Shown: positions 26,161 through 36,056 of the stretch, in pieces | Position numbering within the stretch: position 1 is the first letter of the stretch | Layout of the letters: each line of letters begins with the position of its first letter | Assembly: GCA_039193195.1 (NCBI GenBank) | Contig: JBCCWS010000015.1 | Coordinates: forward strand, 1-64,000 | DNA length: 64,000 bases | Origin: Pseudomonadota bacterium | GTDB lineage: Bacteria > Pseudomonadota > Gammaproteobacteria > Steroidobacterales > JBCBZW01 | Direction: 5' to 3' | Program-made: the position numbers and the translations under genes | Notes under the pieces: model-generated | Told to the model about the DNA's origin: nothing | Seen by the model: the letters and a program-made list of their open reading frames with translations, nothing else | The model's database searches: none

Positions 26161-28818
26161 TCAATCGATGTCGTCAGCGTCCAGGACGCCATCTTCATCA
26201 CGGTCGATACCCATGCGCACACCACTGCCTGGCGGTACGCAGGTAAAGGTGAGCTGTTGGTTCGGCACTTGACTGATCTGCAGCAGCAAGCGCACCGACA
26301 GCGGCGTTTCGCCGGCCCGGTCCGTGCGGTAAAGGCCATTCGCCTCTCGCACCGCACCGCGGGGCTCGCCGCCCCAGGTGCCCTTGACGATGAGATCGCA
26401 AGCCGGCCGCGGCGTGGTCACAGCGGCTTGCTGCAGCAGCGTAACGAGCTGACCGCGCACCTGACCGACGTTGCCCTGCCTCAGGGTGACCTGCTGGCCC
26501 ACCGCCGGGAGTAGCTCTGCATCCGACGCCATCAGGAAGTCCACCACCTCTCGGCGCTGTACGTCGTCATCGAGGGTAAAGTCCTGCAGGAAGTTGAACA
26601 TCGTGTCCCACGCGCCATCATGCGTAAATCCAAAGCCGCGAATCTGATCACCGAGTACCGGCAAGCCACCGTCGTCTGCGCCGCGCGAACGCCCGAAGAA
26701 CCCGACCTTGGTGTACATGTTGCGAATGTGGGGGATCTTCAGGGGCTGACGGACCGTGTTGCCGAAGCGACGGATCACCGTGAGGCCATTGGTGCCGAAC
26801 AGGCCGGCTTGCACGCTCACCAAGTGGCAACCGTTGCAGGTGAAGTTCTGGTCCGACAGCACGTTGTTGTAAGCGTCGAAACCTCGCTGCTGCACCGCCG
26901 TTAGCTGGTTGTTGAGGTTGCGCACCGGGTTCGGTGGATAGTGGATGGTAAGCGCGAATTCGGCGAAGGCCTGAATCTCCTCCTGCTCGAGAACCTCCGC
27001 TCGGCCAACCAGGCCCTCGAAAGCGCCGTTGAAGGCACGGAAGGCCGCGACCTCGTCGAAGGCATCGAGGCTTTCAGGATCATTCGCTCCGGACCGATCA
27101 CCGCGCCAGTGCATCGGGCCGTGATTGTCCATACCGCGCAGACTCTGCGTGGTCATGGGGCCCTTCATGGGATGGAAGTCGCGGGGCACGTTCGGCGGGA
27201 GCTCGTTGATCAGCGGGTTCAGGTTGTCGAGTACGCTGCCGTCCGGATCGCCCAAGTCCCAAGCGAGGTGGTCCACATCGCCGAAGATGTGGCACCCAGC
27301 GCAGGAGGAGTCCCCGCGTGAGGACGTATAGCGCGCGTCGTAGAGGAATTGGCGCCCGTCCGTCACCACCGCCGGCTCCGGGCTGTACATCGCCACCGTG
27401 TCGATCTCCGTTCGGGAGTCGAGATCGACCACGGAGATGCTGTTGTTGAACCGCGTGAGGACGTAGAGACGGTTGCGCGCGACGTCCAGCGCCATGCCGC
27501 TAGGTCCCCCGCCGCTCAATTCAACGTGGTCAGCGGGATCCGGCGTGAAGCTGTCGGCGACGAGCTCGCCCGTGTCGAACACACCGATCTTGGCGGAGCC
27601 AAAGGCCGCCACGTAAAGCTCGTCTCCCGCCGGATTGACCACCATCTGCAGCGGCGTCGCGAGGCTCGCGGCGTTCTCCTCGTCCGTACCGAGGAAGCGG
27701 TCGTAGTCTATGTGCTTGTTGAGATGGCGCGGCAGCACCTCGTTGCCGTTGTCCAGGTCCACCACGGTGATGCGGTTTTCGATGAAATGCCCGCGTACGG
27801 TGGTGGGTGAGAACTCCCCGGGACCCTCGAAACGCACGATGTTGCGCGAGTCCAGGTTGCTGACGAAGAGCTCATTACCGCTGGGGCTGACGGCCATGTT
27901 GAACAAGGTCGTGCCCACGCCACTAATGCGATCGACCTCTACCGGCGTTTCCGCTCCCGCATCGATGACGAAAACGTCGTAGTCCGGCAAAGTCATGCGT
28001 ACCGTCGGCGTCCATTCCATGCCGTTGCCGTCGAACCAGCGGTTCTGCTCGTTGGATTGGACGATCATGCCGATATCTAGGGGCGCCGGGATACCATCGA
28101 TGTTTTCCTCCGGATCACCGATGTTGCCCAGCACCGTGTCGCGATGAAGCACGCTCGTCTTGTTTCCCGAGAAGAAGACGCCAGCGTAAACGGTGTTGCC
28201 GTCCGGAGACACGGCGAGAGGGCGTGGCGTGTCGCCAAACATCTGCAACACGGTGAGCGGCGCGCTGCGATCCTGCGCGTCGAACACCCATACGTCCGAC
28301 CGCCCCTCGCTCAACAGGGAGTCGAAGCGGAACGGGGAATGCTGCCCACGGTGCGCCGTCGTGATGAAGGCGCGGTCGCGATCCGGCCCCGCGAAGACGA
28401 TGTCGCGCGGCTCATCCCCGACTAGCAGGGTGTCGACGACGCGCGGGATACGATCCGCGGCAGAGAGATCGACGATGCTGATCGAGTCGGAGAGGTGGTT
28501 GACCACCCACACCTCGGTGGCGTTGCGCACCGCCACCGCCACGGGCTCCATGCCGACGGGCACGCTGGCGACGTGAATGAGCGCCGCGGGGGTGACGTTG
28601 AACACCTCCAGGCGATTGTCCGGCGTGTTGACGACGAACAGGCGCGCACCCTCCGGCGATAGCGCCATCGGTCGTACCTGGCCGGACTCGAAGTTGACGA
28701 AGCTGTCTTGTGCGAGCGCGCCGTATGCGCCACCGATCGCCACCAGCGCGAGGCCGATCGTGGCGAACCACCCGGCTTTGGGCCGGCGGTGCGATCCTAC
28801 GAATGCGGAAAGGGCCAT
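26161..28818 (-). CDS. Exported beta-propeller fused to di-haem cytochrome c peroxidase-like domain
   Basis: An 885-residue predicted periplasmic protein. ATG 28818 is preferred to the ATG at 28827 because AAGGAGG lies at the right distance. After a signal peptide (about 1-37), residues 40-480 contain YVTN/YncE-like propeller repeats (VRPMALSPEG, PVAVAVRNATEVWVVNH, SISIVDL). The C-terminal half carries two haem c attachment motifs, CAGCH and CNGCH, in a CcpA/MauG-like context (HPMKGPMTTQSLRGM, HWRGDRS, PHIRNMY). The extreme C-terminus has one DRDEDGVLDADD calcium-type loop. A redox role, peroxide reduction or protein/ligand oxidation, is inferred. It lies within the ASPIC/UnbV cluster. Confidence 0.85.
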   Translation of the reverse strand: MALSAFVGSHRRPKAGWFATIGLALVAIGGAYGALAQDSFVNFESGQVRPMALSPEGARLFVVNTPDNRLEVFNVTPAALIHVASVPVGMEPVAVAVRNATEVWVVNHLSDSISIVDLSAADRIPRVVDTLLVGDEPRDIVFAGPDRDRAFITTAHRGQHSPFRFDSLLSEGRSDVWVFDAQDRSAPLTVLQMFGDTPRPLAVSPDGNTVYAGVFFSGNKTSVLHRDTVLGNIGDPEENIDGIPAPLDIGMIVQSNEQNRWFDGNGMEWTPTVRMTLPDYDVFVIDAGAETPVEVDRISGVGTTLFNMAVSPSGNELFVSNLDSRNIVRFEGPGEFSPTTVRGHFIENRITVVDLDNGNEVLPRHLNKHIDYDRFLGTDEENAASLATPLQMVVNPAGDELYVAAFGSAKIGVFDTGELVADSFTPDPADHVELSGGGPSGMALDVARNRLYVLTRFNNSISVVDLDSRTEIDTVAMYSPEPAVVTDGRQFLYDARYTSSRGDSSCAGCHIFGDVDHLAWDLGDPDGSVLDNLNPLINELPPNVPRDFHPMKGPMTTQSLRGMDNHGPMHWRGDRSGANDPESLDAFDEVAAFRAFNGAFEGLVGRAEVLEQEEIQAFAEFALTIHYPPNPVRNLNNQLTAVQQRGFDAYNNVLSDQNFTCNGCHLVSVQAGLFGTNGLTVIRRFGNTVRQPLKIPHIRNMYTKVGFFGRSRGADDGGLPVLGDQIRGFGFTHDGAWDTMFNFLQDFTLDDDVQRREVVDFLMASDAELLPAVGQQVTLRQGNVGQVRGQLVTLLQQAAVTTPRPACDLIVKGTWGGEPRGAVREANGLYRTDRAGETPLSVRLLLQISQVPNQQLTFTCVPPGSGVRMGIDRDEDGVLDADDID

Positions 28819-29266
28819 GGGCCGCATCCTCCTTGAAGCGTTGTTGTGATGAGTGCGTTCGAGCGCATCAGGCGCTGCCGTATTCGTTCTAGTTATCCGA
28901 CGACGAGCGCCACTGGGGCGCCCGGGCGCAGTTTTTCCCCCGAGCGGCGGCCCCTTCCTTGAGCACCGACTTCACCCGACCGCGCCTTCGTCCCGAGTGA
29001 GACTAGCACGTCCCAGTTCAGCAAAAAATGGCGCCAAAACGGAGACCTGGCTGAGACTCAATCTAGCTTCGGCGCCCACCTCGGTCGATCCATCGGCCAT
29101 CGTCGAAACGCACCTCCCGAATGAGCCTGAGTCGCAGGCGGTGAAATGAGGCGCCAAGCTGGTTACGATCGGGCCATAAGGAGGGTGAACGCTTCCCAGC
29201 GTGAAACCCCGACGCAGCAGCGCACAGCGAATAAATCTAATCAGCGCGCCTTGCCAGGGATAGCTT
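28819..29266. other. Divergent intergenic region, 448 bp
   Basis: This gap separates the minus-strand cytochrome/propeller genes from the plus-strand paralogue at 29267 and must hold both promoters. I found no open reading frame with coding character, no hairpin with a T-tract and no recognisable operator. A short A-run (about 29021-29026) is the only AT-rich feature. Confidence 0.55.
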
Positions 29267-31246
29267 ATGTCAAAACTAGGTACCGTCTTAACGCTTACCA
29301 CCACTGTGGGGCTCGCCTGCTGCTGCGCCGCTCAAGCTCAGCTCGCCTTCACTGACGTGACCGCCGCAAGCGGCGTCGAGTTCGAGCAGATCGGCGACAC
29401 GCAGGTACCCATTGGGGCTGGCGCCGCGTGGGTCGATGTAGACGGTGATGGCGATGACGATCTGTACGCCATCCAGATGCAAGGTTGCAATCGCCTCTAC
29501 CTCAACCTTAGCAACGGCCGATTCATCGAATACCCCGACGCAGCCGGTGCGAGCGACTGCGAGGGTGTCGCGTTCGCTGTCGGCGCTGCAGACATCGACA
29601 ACGACGGCGACCAGGACATCCTGGTCGGCAACAAGCTGCAAAACCGCCTGTTCGAAAACCGCTTCGCGCAGACCGGCGTCGTGCGCTTCGTGGATGTCAC
29701 CGACGCCACGGGCTTAGGCGACGACGGCGCCCGCACCACGGGCGTGATCACCTTCGGCGACTACAACGGCGACAGCTGGCTAGACATCTTCATTGGCAAC
29801 CACGTCATTCCGCCGGAGACCCCGGAAAACGGCTATCTGCCCGTCACCTGCACAGCGGACTACCTGTGGCAGAACAATGGCGATGGCACCTTTACCGATG
29901 TTGGTGGTGTCACCGGCGTCGCCCTCTCCGGCAACCGACGCAACGCCGGCTGCGCGCTGGCCGCCACCTTCAGCGACTTTGACAACGACGGCGACGCGGA
30001 CCTGCTGGTGGTCAACGACTTCGGCAATGCCGATGGCACGGACGTGCCCAACAGACTGTTTCGCAACGACGGCCCCGGCACCGAGAGCTGGGTGTTCTCG
30101 GACGTAAGCGATGAGTTTGCCTACAACTACAGTCAGGCGGGTATGGGCATCGCTGTCGCCGACATCAACCACGACGGCGCTTTCGACTACTACTCCACCG
30201 ACATCGGCTCGAACGATCTCGCCGTGGGCGACCCGATCGACCACATCTTCGTCAACCAAGCGCGTTTCTTGGGCGTGGATGCGAACGACAAGGAGATCTT
30301 CGGCGCTCGCGGGCTCGTGGGCTGGGGCACAGGCTTCTACGACCTCGATCTGGACGGCTGGGAAGACCTGATCGTAGTCAGCGGTGGTGTGCCGCTGGAC
30401 AAGTTCCCGGTGACCTTCGGCGCCGAGGACTATCAGCACGAGAATCCCGTCTACGTGTACATGAACACCCATCCAGATCGCTTTCCGGAGGTCCACGCGC
30501 AGATCGGGGTGACCGCGGAGAAGCTCTACCGCGGCTCCTCCTTCGCCGACTACGACAACGACGGCGACGTGGACATGCTGATCTCGAACTTCGAAGGCAC
30601 CAATACGCTGTACCGGAACGACCTCAACCCCAAGGAGGGTGTGTACAACTGGGTTAAGGTGCGGGCGCGCGGCACGATCAGCAATCGCGACGCGATCGGC
30701 ACGCGCCTCGAGCTGACCACGAACGACGGCTTCCACCAGATGCGCGAGATCGACGGGGGCTCGGGCTACGCCGGCCGCAATACGCTGACCGCGCACTTCG
30801 GCACCGCCGACCAGGCGGTGGCAGACGTGCTCAAGGCGCGCTTCCCGAGTGGAATCGAGAACGAGCTGCTCAGCGCGGCCCTCAACGCAGAACTCGAGAT
30901 CGTGGAGCCCACCTACACCGCCACCTTCAGCGGTGAGGAAACGCGCGAGATCCACGCTGGCGCGGCCGCCACCCTAGAGGTGACCTACCGCAACCACGCC
31001 GCGCAAACGCAGACCCAAGAGCTGTGGGTGTTCCGCGTGAGTCCGTCGGGCGCCGTCTCCATGATACGCGCACCACGCGAGATCACGCTCCCTGGCGGCG
31101 CCAGCTTCTCCTTCGACTTCGTGCTCCCGACCTCCGTCAACACCGAACGCGGGCGCCACCGGATCATCGCCCGCGTGGGGACATTTCAAGGCGAGCTCGA
31201 GCAGCAGGATCACGTCGACCTGGTGGTGGAGGATCCGGCGCGATAG
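29267..31246 (+). CDS. Exported FG-GAP/VCBS beta-propeller with ASPIC/UnbV domain
   Basis: A 659-residue exported protein closely matching the 693-residue paralogue at 21561. The signal peptide has a Cys-rich end (GLACCCAAQAQ), so a lipoprotein form is conceivable though the lipobox is poor. Seven DxDxDGxxD loops run from DVDGDGDDDLY to DYDNDGDVDML. The ASPIC/UnbV-like region contains LTAHFGTA and ARFPSGI. The tail is the same Ig-like beta domain seen in the paralogue (TQELWVFRV, EITLPGGASFSF). Start ATG 29267 follows AGGGATAG. It converges on the esterase fusion with only 7 bp between stops. Confidence 0.86.
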   Translation: MSKLGTVLTLTTTVGLACCCAAQAQLAFTDVTAASGVEFEQIGDTQVPIGAGAAWVDVDGDGDDDLYAIQMQGCNRLYLNLSNGRFIEYPDAAGASDCEGVAFAVGAADIDNDGDQDILVGNKLQNRLFENRFAQTGVVRFVDVTDATGLGDDGARTTGVITFGDYNGDSWLDIFIGNHVIPPETPENGYLPVTCTADYLWQNNGDGTFTDVGGVTGVALSGNRRNAGCALAATFSDFDNDGDADLLVVNDFGNADGTDVPNRLFRNDGPGTESWVFSDVSDEFAYNYSQAGMGIAVADINHDGAFDYYSTDIGSNDLAVGDPIDHIFVNQARFLGVDANDKEIFGARGLVGWGTGFYDLDLDGWEDLIVVSGGVPLDKFPVTFGAEDYQHENPVYVYMNTHPDRFPEVHAQIGVTAEKLYRGSSFADYDNDGDVDMLISNFEGTNTLYRNDLNPKEGVYNWVKVRARGTISNRDAIGTRLELTTNDGFHQMREIDGGSGYAGRNTLTAHFGTADQAVADVLKARFPSGIENELLSAALNAELEIVEPTYTATFSGEETREIHAGAAATLEVTYRNHAAQTQTQELWVFRVSPSGAVSMIRAPREITLPGGASFSFDFVLPTSVNTERGRHRIIARVGTFQGELEQQDHVDLVVEDPAR

Positions 31247-31253
31247 ATCGCGA

Positions 31254-34200
31254 TCACGGATCGGCGAGTTTGACGCTATCCCAAAAGTCGCTCCGCTGCG
31301 GCGCTAGGGCGCCCTGCGCGCTCGGCACGACGTCCAGCGACAGGTACGGGTCTGCCTCCACCTCGTAGGCCGGCCATGCGGGCAAGCCAACCACGTTCGG
31401 GTCTCCCGTGTGGGCGAAGCTCGTCCACAGTTCGCGCATGAGCTGCTCTACCGCACGGTCGTCCGCATCAGCCTCGAACTCACGCCCGTCCATATGCTGA
31501 AACAGGTACAGCAGCTCGGTGCCATGGTAGGCACCCTCCGCCTTGCGCGCCGGCGTACTCAGCACGCGCCGGAAATGGTAGCGGTAAACGGGCGATTGCT
31601 GGGTGCTGAACCCGCGAGCAACCGTGCGCATGCTGCTGGTCAGGTTGCGGTCAGTGACCATGGCCGCGTAGGCCGCGGCGGGGTCGGCGTAGTCCTGCAA
31701 GGGGTACAAACTCAATAGTTCCCCTAGGCGATCCTCGGGCACCATCTCGCCTGCCAGTTCGTAGAACTCCTGTGTGTTGATGTCGCTGAAGTCGTGCAAG
31801 TACTCCTCGCTGTTGGTCCCAACGACCAGGGGCACGTCGTTGTGCAGCCCCTGTAGGACTAGGTCGAGGGGCTGGTCGTCCACTACCACGCCATCCACGT
31901 GCGGATAGAAGGTGAACTCGCCATAGCCAAGGGGCAACGCGGAACGGGCGAGCACCATGCGCTCCAGCGGGAGTTCGCGCAGCGCGGCGGCGAGATCGAC
32001 AGCCCCGGTCAGCCCCATCTCTTCGACGAAGGCTGCCGCGTCCGTTGATGCCTCGTCCGCCGTGTCCACGGACATGACCCCGCTCTGCATGGCCGCGCGC
32101 GAGAAGAGCCCCGTCGCCAGTGGGGAAGCCATCAACATGCCCACGTTGTGGGCTCCGGCGGATTGACCGAACAGCAACACACGGGTGGGATCACCCCCGA
32201 ATCCATCGATTTCACGCTGGACCCATTCGAGGGCGGCGAGCAGATCGAAGATGCCGTAGTTGCCGGCGGAGCCAGTCGGCGACTCTTGCGCCAAGGCCGC
32301 CAGCGTGAGGTTGCCAAGGGCGGCGAGTCGATAGTTTGTGGTGACCACGACCACGTTGCCAAGCGCCGCCAATCGCGCGCCGTCGAAGACCGGCCCAACG
32401 GAGCGTTGATCGAGGTCTAGCAGCTGACTGATGGGCGTGTCGGCGGCCCCGGTACGGTTCGCGCCGCCGTGAACGAAGAACATCACCGGCAGCGCTGCGC
32501 CGGCATCGGCAGCGCCAAGCGGCGTGAAGACGTTGAGGTAGAGGCAGTCCTCATCGCCGATGATGGCATCGGGGCGAGATGGGTCGGGCTGCGGACACGC
32601 TGGCGCGAAGCGCCCAGCCTGGCGCACGGCCGGGGACCAAGGCGTGGCTGGCGCGGCCTGCGTTAGACGGGCGGCTCCTACTGGCGGCAGGGCGAATGGT
32701 ATCGCTAGCCATGCGTGAGCATTGGCCACGGGGCTGGTGATCCCCTGCACGACCCCCGCCGCCGTGCGCACGCGCGGATGGTCACCATCGCTTGCGATGC
32801 CCGTCCGACAGCGCCACAGGGTGCTCGTGTTTTCATCTTCCTGCACGTTGTAGTAAACGAATACCTCCTGCTCGCCCACGAACACCTCGGGGTCGGAACG
32901 CTTGACGTCTGGGCGGCCATCGTCGCAGCGACGCGCATAGCGCACGCGCGCATCGCCCTCGAGGTCGATCACCCAGATCTCGCCCCGCTCCGCAGCCCCC
33001 TCCCCGGTCCGCCGATCCTTGACGGTCGTCACGAGCCAGGACTTGCCGCTCGCCTGGAAAACCTCGGGCGAGGAGAACACCTCGTCGGATGCTTCGACGG
33101 GTACGGTCAAGGTCTCCACCCGTGGCCAAATGCCCCCGTCACCGGGATCGAGGTAGACGCCAATCGTGCGGTCGTCGACAACCGCCGTCACCACCCACCG
33201 ATCGTCGTACTCGGGAGCACGAAAGCCCTGAGGCGCCGTCTTGAAGCCCGGATCGTCCGTGATGACCTCTCGACGACCTGTGTCCGTATCCAGCATGAAG
33301 AGCTGCCCGTCTTGCTCATCGACTATGACGATCCGCCGACCGTCAGCCATCCAACGCCCCGGATTGCGGTTGGTGAGAAAGGGGTTGACCTGCGCGAAGA
33401 CATTCTGCTCCAGCGGGCTTCGCTCATCGAACCAGGCGATGTCACCACCGCTCTCCCAGCTACCGATGATATTCACCACCTTTGTGGTACCGCGCTGGCC
33501 GTTCAACGTGGGCATCGCCGTTTGGTGGCGATCCCCGGCCGTCAGCACCTGCGCCGAGGCGGTACCAGCGGCGTCTAGGGTGGCCCGCCAGACCTGCACC
33601 TCGTCCGCGCGGCGCTTGGAGTAGAAGACCGACCAACCATCGGTATCCAGACCGAACTCAGGACCATTGATCGTGCCTCCCGTCTCGCTGCCCGTGTCCA
33701 TGAGGTACTCGCGCCCGTCCTGGCGCACGAACTGCCCAGTGTGTGGGTCGAGGTTGCCCACCCAGACATCGCCCAAGGCGGTGCGGAAGGTCATCAGCCC
33801 GTAGTTCGTGAGAATCTCAGGGTCCGCGTAACTCACGCCCGGTGGACTGATCTGCTCCGCCCTGCCCTGCCCCTCCAAGGTCTCAAACTCAAGTTCGACC
33901 GGATCGCCTGGCACGCCAGCATCGTCCCAACTCTCGATCTGTACGAAGTACCTGGCGCCATCGATCAGTTGGGTCAGCATGAGCGCGTGATCAGCTGTCA
34001 GCTGATCGAGTAGGACCTCGAGTGCGGGTTGGTCCTCGGCGTTGTAGCTGAGCCGTGTGGTGGTTGGCTTGCTTGTCTCCCAGCGCAGGGTGGCGCTGGA
34101 CTCGGTGATGGAGTCGACGCGCAGGTTGGCGATGGAGGGCGGCGTGCGATCGACGCGGATGCCGTCGGTCACTGCGAGGTCGCTGTTGCCGGCCATGTCC

Positions 34201-36056
34201 ACGGCGCGCACGGCGCCGTAGTAGGTCGCCCCTTCGACAAGGGCCAGGCCTTCCACGGTGACGCTGGTCTCCAAACCGATGCCCTGCCACGGCACCACGT
34301 TGTCGATAAGATCCGGCGACGTGCCGAAGGCGAACTCGTACGCCTCGATCCCGGAAGGTGAATCGCTCCCAGCCCAACGCATGGTCAGGCGATCGGTGCG
34401 ACCGGTGACCTGACCATCGTCTTCGAGCTGAGTGATCCGCGGCGGAGTCAGATCTATGGCGATACCGTCGCTCACATCGAAGGCGGCGTAGCCGAGCACG
34501 TCGTAGGCGGTGAGCCCGAGCACGTAGATCTGGCCCTCCTCGAGCTCGAGATCCGAGATGGCTGCGGCCTTCTCGTGGGTGCGTACGGGCGCACGCAGGG
34601 CGTCCGGATCGCCGGGTACGCCCAGCGTGTACTCGTATTCGACCACTTCGGTTTCGCCGTCCACCGCACTCCACTCAAAGCGCAGGGCGCTGCCGTCGGC
34701 GGAGTACTCGCCCTCATCGTTGATGAACTCGATACGCGGCGGGCCAAGATCCACCACCATGGCTTGCGTGGTGCGTTCGGTGCGGCGCCCAACCTCGTCG
34801 ATCGCCACGACCAGGCCGTAGTAAGCGCGCCCGTTCACCAGGGCCAAATCCTCCATCACCACCGAGGTGTCGAGTCCGGCGGACGTCACCGGCACGACAT
34901 CGGCCCGCCCGGGCTGAGTACCGAGCGCATACAGGTATCGCGCCACGGGCACGCCACCGCCGTTCGCAGCGAACCACGAGAGGATCACCTCATCGTCCGT
35001 AGGCAGGTACGGCGAGTACCCCAGCTCGCCGAGCTCCGGCGGCGTGAGGTCGATACGAATACCATCGGCCGCGGCCAAGGCTTGGTTGCCCGCCGCGTCG
35101 CTAGCGCGCACCCGAAACACGTAGCGTTGACCGTCTTCGAGGGGCAGGTCCGTCAGCACCACCCTCGAACCCGCGGTCGCCGTCCAGGGCACGAGGGACT
35201 CGTGCTCGGTGCTGGTGCCGAGCGCGTACTCCACCAACGAGATAGGGTGGGGATCAGCGACCGTCCAGGTGGCGGCGAGACGGTCCGGGGAGAGGCCGAA
35301 CTCCCCCTGGTCAACCACGGTCACCGACGGCGCGGTGCGATCGGCCGTCACCCCATCCGCCGCACTGCGTAGGGCGTTGCCGACGCTGTCGCGCGCTTCT
35401 AGCTGCCAGTAGTAGGTGGCGCCATCCTCCAAGGACAGGCCCGTGGCGGTGATCTGCGTGCGCTGACCCACGGCCGTCCAGGCCACCACATCCTGGGTGG
35501 TGGCGGTACGTCCGATCGCATAGCTGTAGGCGGCGAGGCCTGCACCATCATCTTGAGCCGACCAACTGGCGGACAGGCTTGCACTCGCGCGCGTCCATTC
35601 GCCGTCATCGAAGCTGAGCAGGTCAGGTGCCGTGCGATCGAGCGCGATGCCGTCGCTCACCCCAGCTTCGGTGAAGCCACCATCGATGACAGCGCGCACG
35701 TGGAAGACGTACGTTTCCCCGTCCAACAGCGGCAGACCCTGTACCTCCACCTCCTCGACTAGCCCAACGCCCGTCCAGGGGCGCAGCTCGCTCCCTTCCG
35801 CCGCGCCGATGGTCACGCGATACTCATAATCGACCACCTGGCCGAAGGGATCACTGTGCACCCAGCGCACCAGGAATCCCGCGTCTGCTCTGGTGAATGC
35901 ACCATCATCGAAGACGAGCGGTGGGCCGGGCGGCGGCTGTGCACTCGCGGCAGCGCCGAACAGGGGCAGTCCAACGCAGGCCCAACGGAGCAACCCACAG
36001 GCCCGGAGGTGCGCGCCGGACGCTAGCCCTGCAGCGCGAGGAAGTCGACAAGGCAA
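31254..36056 (-). CDS. Giant exported fusion: Ig/FN3-like repeats, beta-propeller, type B carboxylesterase
   Basis: A 1600-residue exported protein. It starts at TTG 36056, supported by AGGTGA about 9 nt upstream, and has a signal peptide ending ASA-QP (about 40). Residues about 45-650 hold six ~100-residue Ig-like repeats, most ending in a DGIxxDxTxP linker, then a seventh FN3-like unit. Residues about 740-1090 form a TolB/DPP-like propeller (WMADGRRIVIVDEQDGQLFML). The rest is a type B carboxylesterase: oxyanion HGGANR, nucleophile Ser1299 in FGQSAGAH, acidic GTNSEEYL and His in AYHGTELLYLF, so the triad looks complete. A secreted or surface ester hydrolase with substrate-binding repeats is inferred. 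Confidence 0.85.
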   Translation of the reverse strand: MPCRLPRAAGLASGAHLRACGLLRWACVGLPLFGAAASAQPPPGPPLVFDDGAFTRADAGFLVRWVHSDPFGQVVDYEYRVTIGAAEGSELRPWTGVGLVEEVEVQGLPLLDGETYVFHVRAVIDGGFTEAGVSDGIALDRTAPDLLSFDDGEWTRASASLSASWSAQDDGAGLAAYSYAIGRTATTQDVVAWTAVGQRTQITATGLSLEDGATYYWQLEARDSVGNALRSAADGVTADRTAPSVTVVDQGEFGLSPDRLAATWTVADPHPISLVEYALGTSTEHESLVPWTATAGSRVVLTDLPLEDGQRYVFRVRASDAAGNQALAAADGIRIDLTPPELGELGYSPYLPTDDEVILSWFAANGGGVPVARYLYALGTQPGRADVVPVTSAGLDTSVVMEDLALVNGRAYYGLVVAIDEVGRRTERTTQAMVVDLGPPRIEFINDEGEYSADGSALRFEWSAVDGETEVVEYEYTLGVPGDPDALRAPVRTHEKAAAISDLELEEGQIYVLGLTAYDVLGYAAFDVSDGIAIDLTPPRITQLEDDGQVTGRTDRLTMRWAGSDSPSGIEAYEFAFGTSPDLIDNVVPWQGIGLETSVTVEGLALVEGATYYGAVRAVDMAGNSDLAVTDGIRVDRTPPSIANLRVDSITESSATLRWETSKPTTTRLSYNAEDQPALEVLLDQLTADHALMLTQLIDGARYFVQIESWDDAGVPGDPVELEFETLEGQGRAEQISPPGVSYADPEILTNYGLMTFRTALGDVWVGNLDPHTGQFVRQDGREYLMDTGSETGGTINGPEFGLDTDGWSVFYSKRRADEVQVWRATLDAAGTASAQVLTAGDRHQTAMPTLNGQRGTTKVVNIIGSWESGGDIAWFDERSPLEQNVFAQVNPFLTNRNPGRWMADGRRIVIVDEQDGQLFMLDTDTGRREVITDDPGFKTAPQGFRAPEYDDRWVVTAVVDDRTIGVYLDPGDGGIWPRVETLTVPVEASDEVFSSPEVFQASGKSWLVTTVKDRRTGEGAAERGEIWVIDLEGDARVRYARRCDDGRPDVKRSDPEVFVGEQEVFVYYNVQEDENTSTLWRCRTGIASDGDHPRVRTAAGVVQGITSPVANAHAWLAIPFALPPVGAARLTQAAPATPWSPAVRQAGRFAPACPQPDPSRPDAIIGDEDCLYLNVFTPLGAADAGAALPVMFFVHGGANRTGAADTPISQLLDLDQRSVGPVFDGARLAALGNVVVVTTNYRLAALGNLTLAALAQESPTGSAGNYGIFDLLAALEWVQREIDGFGGDPTRVLLFGQSAGAHNVGMLMASPLATGLFSRAAMQSGVMSVDTADEASTDAAAFVEEMGLTGAVDLAAALRELPLERMVLARSALPLGYGEFTFYPHVDGVVVDDQPLDLVLQGLHNDVPLVVGTNSEEYLHDFSDINTQEFYELAGEMVPEDRLGELLSLYPLQDYADPAAAYAAMVTDRNLTSSMRTVARGFSTQQSPVYRYHFRRVLSTPARKAEGAYHGTELLYLFQHMDGREFEADADDRAVEQLMRELWTSFAHTGDPNVVGLPAWPAYEVEADPYLSLDVVPSAQGALAPQRSDFWDSVKLADP

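Noticed and set aside
29780-30955. Minus-strand open frame (391 codons) opposite the plus-strand propeller gene
   Set aside because: Same effect: a shadow of Asp-rich coding repeats in GC-rich DNA, with no domain character.
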